Source: Candidatus Halarchaeoplasma halalkaliphilum (GTDB lineage: Archaea > Thermoplasmatota > Thermoplasmata > Halarchaeoplasmatales > Halarchaeoplasmataceae). Taken from it: 13,951 nucleotides of DNA. The notes beneath the pieces were generated by a model. That model saw only the letters and a program-made list of their open reading frames with translations. It searched no databases and was not told the origin of the DNA. The stretch spans positions 1 through 13,951 of the forward strand of contig SLLU01000003.1 in the NCBI GenBank assembly GCA_007133925.1, written 5' to 3'. A program made the translations under genes and the position numbers. This document shows positions 1 through 5,551 of this stretch, piece after piece. How positions within the stretch are numbered: the first letter of the stretch is position 1; each line of letters begins with the position of its first letter.

Positions 1-716
1 CTCTCGGACAGTATGTCCTTCAGCTGTTCCGCGTTGTACGGTGGGAATATGAGCTTTTCCTCCCCCAATCTACTCCGGACCCGGGGGTCAAGGAACTCCG
101 TGAACCTGAGATTGTTTGAAATGCCTATTAGGCTGACCTTGCTCTGCTTGAGTTCGGAGTTTATCTTGGAAAGGTGATAAAGGACCGTGTCCCCGCTCTT
201 GGATACCAGCTTGTCCAGCTCGTCGAGTATGATCACCACTACCCGGGGTTCCTCGTCTATGCGTTCCTTGAGGGATTCGTACACCTTTTCCATGGGCCAG
301 CCGGTGAAGGGTATCTGTTCGCTCCACTTGTTCATGAACTTGTTGCCTATGTTCTTCATGACCCCGTAGTGGGTATCCACCACCTCGCAGTTTATGTAAA
401 CGTACTCAACCCTGTGGACGTTGTATTCGTTGAATTCCTGTTCCAAACTGCTGTCCCTATCCTCCTTCTTCAACCGCTCCACTTCCCTTTCAAGGTACCT
501 CACCACCGCAGTCTTCCCTGTACCGGTCTTCCCGAATATGAGTACGTTGGAAGGTCGGTTACCCCTCAGGGCAGTGACCATTATGGAGGCCATATCGTGT
601 ATGTATTCCTCCCTGTGGGGTAGCTGCTCCGGTATATAGCTGGGCCTGAGTATGTCTTTGTCTCCTTTGAACACCGTTTTCGAGTGCATGTATGTGGTGA
701 ATATGTTCGGTTCCAT
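1..716 (-). CDS. cdc6: Orc1/Cdc6 replication initiator (AAA+), C-terminal part cut off by window edge
   Basis: This encodes the archaeal Orc1/Cdc6 ATPase, which binds origin recognition boxes and loads the MCM helicase. The 238 visible residues form the AAA+ region. Walker A GKTGTGKT lies at residues 62-69, Walker B ILDELDKL at 163-170, a sensor-1 type SNN at 200-202, and the family-typical DPRVRSRLGEEKLIFPPY stretch begins at 210. The rest of the lid and the C-terminal winged helix would lie beyond base 1. The ATG at 716-714 is chosen because a GGGGAG ribosome site (723-728 on the complementary strand) sits 6 nt upstream and the conserved N-terminus follows. The gene reads away from a 341-nt non-coding region holding origin-like repeats, the usual arrangement of cdc6 beside its own origin. 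The family call is firm; whether this is the Orc1-1 type that binds the adjacent origin is inference. Confidence 0.95.
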   Translation of the reverse strand, partial: MEPNIFTTYMHSKTVFKGDKDILRPSYIPEQLPHREEYIHDMASIMVTALRGNRPSNVLIFGKTGTGKTAVVRYLEREVERLKKEDRDSSLEQEFNEYNVHRVEYVYINCEVVDTHYGVMKNIGNKFMNKWSEQIPFTGWPMEKVYESLKERIDEEPRVVVIILDELDKLVSKSGDTVLYHLSKINSELKQSKVSLIGISNNLRFTEFLDPRVRSRLGEEKLIFPPYNAEQLKDILSE

Positions 717-764
717 CTAAATCTCCCCGGTCATCGTGTGCGGGTCCTCCCCAAAGACCCCTTC

Positions 765-779
765 ATTTCATGTGGAAAT
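765..779. repeat. ORB-like repeat, copy 1
   Basis: ATTTCATGTGGAAAT has 5-bp inverted arms (ATTTC/GAAAT). Its internal TTCATGTGGAAA (767-778) matches the commonly quoted euryarchaeal origin-box core TTCCAGTGGAAA at 10 of 12 positions by eye. It lies in the cdc6 leader, so it could also allow autoregulation by Cdc6. Confidence 0.4.
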
Positions 780-807
780 CATCCCGGTTTTAATACCGTT
801 TTACGGC

Positions 808-817
808 TTTATATACC
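808..817 (-). promoter_or_regulatory. TATA-like box for cdc6
   Basis: On the minus strand this reads GTATATAAAG, a strong archaeal TATA element, about 92 nt before the cdc6 ATG. Transcription would start near 785, leaving a leader of about 70 nt that includes the GGGGAG site at 723-728. A second TATA-like run (TATTAAAA, about 789-796) is an alternative. The leader contains a GGGTC/GACCC inverted repeat (742-760) that could form a hairpin. Confidence 0.5.
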
Positions 818-909
818 CTAGGACCATCCCTCCGAATAAGTTCGGGATTTTGGGACTTAACGGATTATCACCACTATTAAAAAACCTTTCGTCAGACGGT
901 CTCTGATAG

Positions 910-927
910 ATTTCATATGTAGAAAAT
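910..927. repeat. ORB-like repeat, copy 2 (diverged)
   Basis: ATTTCATATGTAGAAAAT shares the ATTTCAT...TG..GAAA pattern with the copies at 765 and 1062, but it is a weaker match to the origin-box core. It sits at the start of the AT-rich part of the intergenic region. Confidence 0.3.
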
Positions 928-950
928 TAAGTAGTGTGTATGACAATTAA

Positions 951-966
951 AAAAAGTATTTATAGG
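951..966 (+). promoter_or_regulatory. Orphan TATA-like promoter facing right
   Basis: An A-run followed by GTATTTATAGGG looks like a BRE plus TATA element on the plus strand. Predicted initiation is near 987, but no gene of normal size follows. The only ORF is 10 codons (1013-1045). A transcript from here would run antisense into the DUF402 gene. It may simply be part of the AT-rich stretch. Confidence 0.3.
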
Positions 967-1032
967 GCAGGGGTCACCGCATTCATCTAGTAAGAATTAT
1001 ACTATAACGAACATGGAAAAAGGGCTCATCCG

Positions 1033-1050
1033 AAAAACCGGTTAGTCCGG
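1033..1050 (-). terminator. Hairpin plus T-run after the DUF402 gene
   Basis: On the minus strand, 7 nt past the DUF402 stop codon, CCGG-ACTAA-CCGG can form a short 4-bp hairpin. It is followed at once by five T residues (1037-1033), with a second T-run near 1020-1016. Archaeal termination depends mainly on U-tracts, so this probably ends the DUF5611-DUF402 transcript before cdc6. Confidence 0.5.
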
Positions 1051-1057
1051 AAAGAGG

Positions 1058-1567
1058 TCAAATTTCAAGTGGAGAAATCTTTCGGCGGATATCCCTGAAC
1101 CATGGAGGGGGAAAATCACCTCGATCCAGGAGGGACTTGAGCTCTTCAAGTGTTGACAGGGCCTTCTTTTCCAATTCGTCCGGGAGCTCCGCCTCCTGAA
1201 ACTCGTCCTGGTCCAGAACATGATAATCTCCCCCGGGGGATACCCATATATCAAGAATTAGATCCAGTGCCTGGTATCCCTCCTCCGTCCTCTCCGGTAG
1301 AGTACGTATATCGCAGTAATATCCCACTAGTACCCCAGTGGTATCCGTCACCCGGATCACGTTGTACAACTCCCCAAGGGGATCATAGAGTACTCCGTGG
1401 TATCCCGTATGTATAAGGGGCGTACCCAGGGGTGAGAAGGGTTCTTCAAGATGATACAGAAAAGAAGATACTATCACGCCATCCATATCTGCCAGCAGGC
1501 GGTGCTCCCACCTCCTGGAAGTGTTTTTACACCGATGATATTCAACGGAGATAGTGTTCCCGGACAT
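1058..1567 (-). CDS. DUF402-family protein (FomD/Ntdp-like fold)
   Basis: This 169-residue protein matches the DUF402 family. Characterised relatives are metal-dependent hydrolases of nucleoside di- and triphosphates or of nucleotidyl phosphonates (Ntdp, FomD). The same domain occurs at the end of the archaeal RNase E/G-like protein FAU-1. Diagnostic stretches are YHR at 10-12, YDPLGELYNVIRV at 61-73, GYYCDI at 82-87, DLILDIWV at 102-109 and LDQDEFQEA at 118-126, which carry the acidic residues expected to bind metal. The ATG at 1567 is chosen over one at 1663 because the longer version adds 32 low-homology residues overlapping the upstream gene. The chosen start leaves an 11-nt gap to that gene, typical of an operon. 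The substrate is unknown. No kinase or RNase domain is fused to it. Confidence 0.85.
   Translation of the reverse strand: MSGNTISVEYHRCKNTSRRWEHRLLADMDGVIVSSFLYHLEEPFSPLGTPLIHTGYHGVLYDPLGELYNVIRVTDTTGVLVGYYCDIRTLPERTEEGYQALDLILDIWVSPGGDYHVLDQDEFQEAELPDELEKKALSTLEELKSLLDRGDFPPPWFRDIRRKISPLEI
1062..1079. repeat. ORB-like repeat, copy 3
   Basis: ATTTCAAGTGGAGAAATC has ATTTC/GAAAT arms around a 7-nt centre containing GTGG. It overlaps the last codons of the DUF402 gene, so coding constraint could also explain it. Distances between the three copies are about 145 and 152 bp. Confidence 0.3.
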
Positions 1568-1578
1568 GGGGATTATAT

Positions 1579-1902
1579 TCAACCGGATTTTGCCTTCTTC
1601 TTGGCCCGATCCCTGCGGTTCTTGGCGTTGAAACCGGTGACATCGAAGAGGAACTTGTTCCATCGGGATACGGTGTCCATGGCCACATCATCCGATACAT
1701 CTTCCTTCATCTCCAAGTCCACCCATATGCCGGTATTACCTTCCAGCCATACATCCACCTTTTCTATGGCACCGTAACTGGTGGAGAGCTTTTCGCCGTC
1801 CTCACGAACGTCCCCAAAGTATTCCTTGATGATATTTTTGAGTTTGTCTCCTTCTATGTTCTTGAAGTGTCCTCTTTTTACGTCATACTTGTTTTGTCCC
1901 AT
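1579..1902 (-). CDS. DUF5611-like small archaeal protein
   Basis: This 107-residue soluble protein resembles the archaeal DUF5611 family (Thermoplasma TA0095-type) in length and in its KYDVKRGHFKNIEGDKL N-terminus, the central SYGAIEKVDVWLEG, and the SRWNKFLFDVTGF segment before a basic tail (RRDRAKKKAKS). No catalytic motif is visible and the family has no known function. The basic C-terminus could contact nucleic acid, but that is inference. Upstream TTG (1920) and ATG (1917) codons exist. The ATG at 1902 is preferred because it is followed by the conserved start MGQNKYDV and lies just after the transcription start predicted from a TATA-like box. It is the first gene of a two-gene unit with DUF402, divergent from aspS. 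Confidence 0.7.
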   Translation of the reverse strand: MGQNKYDVKRGHFKNIEGDKLKNIIKEYFGDVREDGEKLSTSYGAIEKVDVWLEGNTGIWVDLEMKEDVSDDVAMDTVSRWNKFLFDVTGFNAKNRRDRAKKKAKSG

Positions 1903-1930
1903 GTTATCACAATACATCAAAAGACAGGAC

Positions 1931-1968
1931 GATTTATAATTTTGGATTCCCTGAAAGGCTTTTATAGG
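1931..1968. promoter_or_regulatory. Divergent promoters for aspS (+) and the DUF5611 gene (-)
   Basis: On the plus strand TTTTATAGG (1960-1968), preceded by a purine-rich BRE-like GAAAGG, is centred about 27 nt before the aspS ATG. The aspS mRNA should therefore be leaderless. On the minus strand ATTATAAATC (1940-1931) is centred about 34 nt before the ATG at 1902, giving a very short leader. The two elements are about 25 bp apart and may compete for TBP/TFB. Confidence 0.6.
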
Positions 1969-1989
1969 TATGCCTTTAATTGGGAGTTC

Positions 1990-3306
1990 ATGAAACGTAT
2001 CTATTCGGAAGATGTGAAACTATTGGAGGACGGTGAACAGTGCAGGGTGGCCGGCTGGCTCCAGGAGGTAAGGAACCTGGGAGGCATAGCCTTCCTCAAG
2101 GTGAGGGACAGAACGGGTGTGTTCCAGGTGGTCCTGGTAAAGAAGGAGATCGGGGAATCTTTCGACGATCTGGTCAACATACCCCGGGAGAGTGTGATAG
2201 ACATAGAGGGAAGAAAGCAGGAGACCGACCAGACAGACATGGGTTTCGAGATACTGCCCAGCTCGGTCTCCGTCAGCGGATATGCGGAAAAACCCCTGCC
2301 CCTGGGAGTGGTGGACAAGGTGGATGCGGACATGGACACACGGTTCGACAACCGGTTCATGGACCTACGTAAAAAAGAGAAACTCCTCATATTCCAGGTT
2401 CGGAGCCTTCTGCTGGATGGTGTGCGTGACTTTTTCCGGAAGGAGGGTTTCATAGAGGTGAACACGCCCAAGGTGGTGGCGGCTGGAGCAGAGGGTGGGG
2501 CCACACTGTTCAAGGTGGATTACTACGGTAAAAAGGCATACCTGGCCCAGAGTCCCCAGCTCTTCAAACAGATGCTCATGGGTGCGGGCCTGGAAAGGAT
2601 ATACGAGATCGCACCGGCCTACCGTGCAGAGGACTTCGATACGGTGAGGCACACCTCGGAGTTCATATCACTGGATTTCGAGATGTCCTACATAGACAGT
2701 TCCAACGACGTCATGAACATGACCGCTTACCTCGTTGAGCACTCTATGAGATATGTTATGGAGGAAGGAGAAAGATTCCTGGAAGCACTAGGGGTAGAAG
2801 TGGTACCACCCGAGCATCCGGTCAGGAAGATACCCCATAGCCAGTGCATAGAGATACTCGAGGATATGGGAAAGACGTGGGAAGACGAGAAGAGCGTGGA
2901 CACCCAGGGGGAGAAGATGCTGGGAAGATATGTCAAGGAGAATTACGACTCGGATTTCTTCTTCATCACCGAGTTCCCCACACATCTCAAAAAGAACACA
3001 TTCTACGCCATGAGAAAGGACTACGACCCCTCCCTGACCACCTACTTCGATCTGGAGTACAAGGGTCAGGAGCTGGTATCAGGAGGTCAGAGAGAGCACA
3101 GGTACGATGTGCTCCTGGCACAGATGAAGGAACTGGATCTGGATCCAAATGATTTCGAATCGTACTTGAGAACCTTCAGGTACGGCATGCCCCCCCACGG
3201 AGGGATAGGGCTGGGTCTGGAACGCTTCATCCAGCAGCTCTTGGATCTGGATAATATAAGAGAAACCATACTGTTCCCCAGAGACACCAGCAGGCTGGAG
3301 CCCTGA
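1990..3306 (+). CDS. aspS: Aspartyl-tRNA synthetase, archaeal type
   Basis: This class II synthetase charges tRNA-Asp with aspartate. At 438 residues it has the usual archaeal length and lacks the bacterial insertion domain. The OB-fold anticodon domain covers about residues 1-105, followed by the DTRFDNRFMDLR linker. Motif 2 is in YRAEDFDTVRHTSEF, and motif 3 is GIGLGLERF near the end, followed by NIRETILFPRDTSRLEP. In the anticodon domain Trp23 (GWLQEV) and Lys101 (AEKPLP) appear to correspond to the Trp26/Lys85 pair of the tRNA-Asp-specific Thermococcus enzyme. That suggests a discriminating AspRS; the alignment is by eye. The ATG at 1990 is preferred over an upstream in-frame ATG at 1867, which would overlap the divergent gene and promoter and add 41 atypical residues. 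A TATA box 27 nt upstream implies a leaderless mRNA. The Hjc-like gene starts 13 nt after the stop. Confidence 0.95.
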   Translation: MKRIYSEDVKLLEDGEQCRVAGWLQEVRNLGGIAFLKVRDRTGVFQVVLVKKEIGESFDDLVNIPRESVIDIEGRKQETDQTDMGFEILPSSVSVSGYAEKPLPLGVVDKVDADMDTRFDNRFMDLRKKEKLLIFQVRSLLLDGVRDFFRKEGFIEVNTPKVVAAGAEGGATLFKVDYYGKKAYLAQSPQLFKQMLMGAGLERIYEIAPAYRAEDFDTVRHTSEFISLDFEMSYIDSSNDVMNMTAYLVEHSMRYVMEEGERFLEALGVEVVPPEHPVRKIPHSQCIEILEDMGKTWEDEKSVDTQGEKMLGRYVKENYDSDFFFITEFPTHLKKNTFYAMRKDYDPSLTTYFDLEYKGQELVSGGQREHRYDVLLAQMKELDLDPNDFESYLRTFRYGMPPHGGIGLGLERFIQQLLDLDNIRETILFPRDTSRLEP

Positions 3307-3319
3307 GTGTGGAGGATAC

Positions 3320-3838
3320 ATGGTCTCAGGTATGTACGAGAGGGAGCTCAGAGGTATACTTTCCGCAGACCCGGATACACTGAAGAAGGTCACTAAAACA
3401 TGCAAGGATGAAGAAAAAGAGGGGTACATGTCCGTGGAGGACATACCATTCCTGGTGGTCAGGGCAGGTGGAAGCCTGGGCATGGACCTCATCGCCATAC
3501 GGGGTGAGATATCCTTCCCCATAGAGGTGAAATCCTCCAAGAGTGGTGTGATATATTTCAGTGACGAGGAGAGGCTGACGGAGCAGGCGGAATGGATGAT
3601 AGATGTCTGCACGGCCAGCAGGGTACTGCCACTGTACGCCTTCAGGATAAAGGGGAGGACCGGGGACCGGTGGAGGATATTCACCCTGGACATACAGGGC
3701 CTGGACAAAAAGCAGAGTTTATTGCAGGCAAGGATACCCCAGGTTGAGAAGACCGTTCACGGAAACTACAAGGTCCAGTGGGATAAGGGGATGCCCCTGC
3801 ACATGCTGCTTTCCTACCTGAGCCATCTTATCGGATGA
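3320..3838 (+). CDS. hjc: Holliday junction resolvase Hjc-like nuclease
   Basis: This protein resembles archaeal Hjc, which cuts four-way DNA junctions during recombination. The PD-(D/E)XK-type residues are all present: Glu7 and Arg8 in YERELRGIL, Arg48 and Ser52 in VRAGGS, Asp56 in MDLIAIRG, and Glu69-x-Lys71 in IEVKSS. An unusual insert of about 20 residues (17-40) separates the first motif from the second. At 172 residues it is longer than the 120-140 residues of most Hjc proteins, with an extra C-terminal part. A GGAGG (3311-3315) sits 4 nt before the chosen ATG; the alternative ATG at 3332 would have poor spacing. It is 13 nt behind aspS and probably co-transcribed. The nuclease family is secure; true junction resolution versus a related repair role is not shown. 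Confidence 0.85.
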   Translation: MVSGMYERELRGILSADPDTLKKVTKTCKDEEKEGYMSVEDIPFLVVRAGGSLGMDLIAIRGEISFPIEVKSSKSGVIYFSDEERLTEQAEWMIDVCTASRVLPLYAFRIKGRTGDRWRIFTLDIQGLDKKQSLLQARIPQVEKTVHGNYKVQWDKGMPLHMLLSYLSHLIG

Positions 3839-3844
3839 AGGAAT

Positions 3845-3855
3845 CTTTTATAAGG
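3845..3855 (+). promoter_or_regulatory. TATA-like box for the HisA-like/DUF2240 operon
   Basis: CTTTTATAAGG, just after the Hjc stop codon, is centred about 27 nt before the ATG at 3878. Transcription should start at or next to the start codon (leaderless). No Shine-Dalgarno is present, which agrees. Confidence 0.6.
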
Positions 3856-3877
3856 CCCCTTTTCATCTACCCCTCAT

Positions 3878-4492
3878 ATGGATAATATACCGTCGATCTC
3901 TTTCAGGGACGGATACCCGGTAGTTGTGGAAGACGACCGTTACGAGGTACTTCGATCAGAGGGAGAGATCGTGGGGTTCGAGGAACTCATGTCCCTGCTT
4001 GCCGATTACGAACGTTTATACTTCGTTGATATAAACGGCATAGAGAGGGATCGCCCCCAGATGGACCTCATCGCCCGCCTAAGCACCCGAAGGGAGTTAT
4101 GGGTGGACTGCGGGGTGAGGGACATGAATACCCTCCTTGACCTCTATGTGTCCGGAGCCGATAGGGTGGTGGTGTCCACCAAGAGTATGATGGACCTGGC
4201 GTTCATTGAGGAAGCGGTGGAGATCAGTGACAGGATGGTTTTCTGCATGGACTTTTTCGCCGGAAATATGATCTCATCAATGGAAGATACGGGTATGATC
4301 GAACTCCTGGGGAGGGCTGTGGAGCTGGGATACGATACGGTGGTGATAAACAACCTGGACGAGAAACCACTGGACCTTTCGGACCTGAGGAACGCACCCC
4401 GGGGAGATCACCACATATACGTAGGCGGTAGGGTGGAAAACGGGGAGGATGAAAGGATAAAGGGAAGGATACTGGACCTGAAGGAGATATAG
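3878..4492 (+). CDS. HisA-related TIM-barrel protein (COG1411-like), function unknown
   Basis: This 204-residue protein looks like the archaeal group related to ProFAR isomerase HisA but outside the his pathway. Shared features are the N-terminal PSISFRDGYPV, YFVDINGIERDRPQ near 48-61, WVDCGVRD at 75-82 with GADRVVVST at 93-101, and the second-half CMDFFAG (123-129) and YVGGRV (181-186). True HisA uses two aspartates as acid/base. The position of the first (usually in a D-L-K-D-G context) is Ser8 here, while Asp125 may keep the second. It is also shorter than the roughly 240-residue HisA. Isomerase activity is therefore unlikely, and the real substrate is unknown, though the phosphate-binding glycines suggest a phosphosugar or nucleotide ligand. 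DUF2240 begins 2 nt after its stop, so the two are co-expressed. The his operon is 8 kb away. Confidence 0.75.
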   Translation: MDNIPSISFRDGYPVVVEDDRYEVLRSEGEIVGFEELMSLLADYERLYFVDINGIERDRPQMDLIARLSTRRELWVDCGVRDMNTLLDLYVSGADRVVVSTKSMMDLAFIEEAVEISDRMVFCMDFFAGNMISSMEDTGMIELLGRAVELGYDTVVINNLDEKPLDLSDLRNAPRGDHHIYVGGRVENGEDERIKGRILDLKEI

Positions 4493-4494
4493 AC

Positions 4495-4989
4495 ATGCCA
4501 AACAAAGAATTGAAACAGGCCGTGGCATTCCTGTTCCAGAGACGAGGGGTCACGGAGATGAAAGCTGACGACTTCATATACGACCCGGCCACGGAACTGG
4601 GTTGGTTCGGTCTGCCCGAGGCAAAGGAACTTCTTGAGGTGGCCAAGGAGAGGGGGTTGGTGAAAGAAAGTGGTGGGATGGTCAGTGTGGATTTCGACCA
4701 CCGAACCGTGGAGTTTCCAGTGGGCTTCAAACCTTCACGTAACATACTGGAAGCGGAAAAAAAACAACCCCTGTTCCCCTCCATGCTCTCGGAGGCCCTG
4801 GACAGTGGAAGGGTCTCCAGAGGTGAGCTCATGGCCGCCGTCAATCAAAAGCAGGACGACATGAATCTTGAGATAGAGGTGGCACTGATCATGGTGTGTG
4901 ATGAGAGGGGCATAGAGCTTGCCGGCAGGGACCGGTTCATAGGTGCCATAAGGAAAAAGATACGGGGAGAGCGGAACGACAAAGTTTAA
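4495..4989 (+). CDS. DUF2240-family archaeal protein
   Basis: This 164-residue protein matches archaeal DUF2240 in its AVAFLFQRRG start, the GWFGLPEAKELLEVAKERGLV segment (about 36-56) and the DFDHRTVEFPVGFKPSR stretch (about 66-82). The N-terminal part reads like a winged-helix domain, and the C-terminal half is helical and charged. Its function is not known. The fold suggests DNA or RNA binding, which is inference. GGAG at 4483-4486 lies 8 nt before the ATG, and the gene follows the HisA-like gene by 2 nt. Its last codons overlap a candidate promoter for rps15. Confidence 0.75.
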   Translation: MPNKELKQAVAFLFQRRGVTEMKADDFIYDPATELGWFGLPEAKELLEVAKERGLVKESGGMVSVDFDHRTVEFPVGFKPSRNILEAEKKQPLFPSMLSEALDSGRVSRGELMAAVNQKQDDMNLEIEVALIMVCDERGIELAGRDRFIGAIRKKIRGERNDKV

Positions 4990-5075
4990 AAAGAAGATTT
5001 CCTAGTGTAAACATCACGTTTAAGTATGAGTACCGGTATTCGAGTACCCCTTAGACCAAGCTGGAGAAGATAATC
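4981..5075 (+). promoter_or_regulatory. Promoter and leader of rps15
   Basis: Two TATA-like stretches are possible: AAAGTTTAAAAAG (4981-4993), giving a leader of about 60 nt, or GTTTAAGTA (5018-5026), giving about 27 nt. GGAG at 5063-5066 is the ribosome site. The leader has a TAAAC/GTTTA inverted repeat (5008-5022), a GAGTACC direct repeat (5028-5034 and 5042-5048) and a GGTAT/GTACC stem (5035-5048). A leadered mRNA contrasts with the leaderless neighbours and leaves room for feedback control by S15, but no known motif is recognised. Confidence 0.4.
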
Positions 5076-5531
5076 ATGGCAAGGATGCACGCAAGAAAAA
5101 AAGGAAAATCCGGTTCGACCCGGCCCCTGGTTACCGAAAAACCCGAGTGGGTTACCACGGGTGAGGACGAGATAGTGAAACACATAGTAACTCTTGCCAA
5201 AAAGGGGATGAATTCCGGAGAGATCGGCATAACACTGAGGGACCAATACGGTGTCCCGAGTGTTAAACTGGTTACGGGGAAGAGCATATCCATGATAATG
5301 AAGGAAGAAGATGTGTACCCCAACCTGCCTGAGGACCTGTTGTTCCTCATGGAAAAGGCTGTAAACCTCTACGAGCACATGGACGACAATCACAAGGATC
5401 TGAGCAATCGAAGGGGACTCCAGCAGGTAGAGGCAAAGATACGCAGACTCGTCAAGTACTACAAGAGGAAGGGAGTACTTCCGGAGACCTGGAGATACAA
5501 CAGGAATCTTGCCGAGATGCTTACCCAGTAG
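5076..5531 (+). CDS. rps15: 30S ribosomal protein uS15 (archaeal/eukaryotic type)
   Basis: This primary 16S rRNA-binding protein organises the central domain of the small subunit. The 151-residue length and the N-terminal extension MARMHARKKGKSGSTRP are typical of archaeal S15 and eukaryotic S13. Family stretches include PEWVTT, GMNSGEIGITLRDQYGVPSVK and the C-terminal DLSNRRGLQQVEAKIRRLVKYYKR region equivalent to bacterial S15. The ATG follows a GGAG by 9 nt. The RecJ-like nuclease gene begins 20 nt downstream, a pairing that is common in Euryarchaeota. Confidence 0.97.
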   Translation: MARMHARKKGKSGSTRPLVTEKPEWVTTGEDEIVKHIVTLAKKGMNSGEIGITLRDQYGVPSVKLVTGKSISMIMKEEDVYPNLPEDLLFLMEKAVNLYEHMDDNHKDLSNRRGLQQVEAKIRRLVKYYKRKGVLPETWRYNRNLAEMLTQ

Positions 5532-5551
5532 ATCCAAACAGGGGAGAGAAA

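Larger units (their letters stand above)
717..1057. other. Long non-coding region beside cdc6, candidate replication origin
   Basis: No convincing gene lies in these 341 bases. The half nearer cdc6 holds its promoter and leader. The stretch from about 865 to 1010 is clearly AT-rich and could serve as an unwinding element. Three related ATTTCA-type repeats (765-779, 910-927, and 1062-1079 just inside the neighbouring gene) flank the AT-rich part. Archaeal origins commonly lie directly upstream of orc1/cdc6 and combine such boxes with an AT-rich stretch. That makes an origin plausible but unproven. Confidence 0.45.

Noticed and set aside
174..623. Plus-strand open frame of 149 codons
   Set aside because: It lies wholly opposite the clear Orc1/Cdc6 AAA+ coding sequence and its translation shows no family motifs; it is an antisense shadow.
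1568..1663. N-terminal extension of the DUF402 protein
   Set aside because: The extra 32 residues overlap the coding end of the DUF5611 gene and lack similarity to the family; the ATG at 1567 gives the normal length and operon spacing.
1867..1989. Longer AspRS start
   Set aside because: It would overlap the divergent gene and both promoters, adds hydrophobic residues absent from AspRS, and ignores the TATA box placed 27 nt before the ATG at 1990.
3878..4492. Assigning this gene as HisA of the histidine pathway
   Set aside because: The first catalytic Asp is replaced by Ser, the protein is short, and it is not in the his operon; it fits the separate HisA-related group.
5028..5050. tRNA T-arm-like GGTATTCGAGTACC before rps15
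   Set aside because: The stem does not pair as a T-arm around a seven-base TTCGANN loop, and no acceptor, D or anticodon arms can be found around it.
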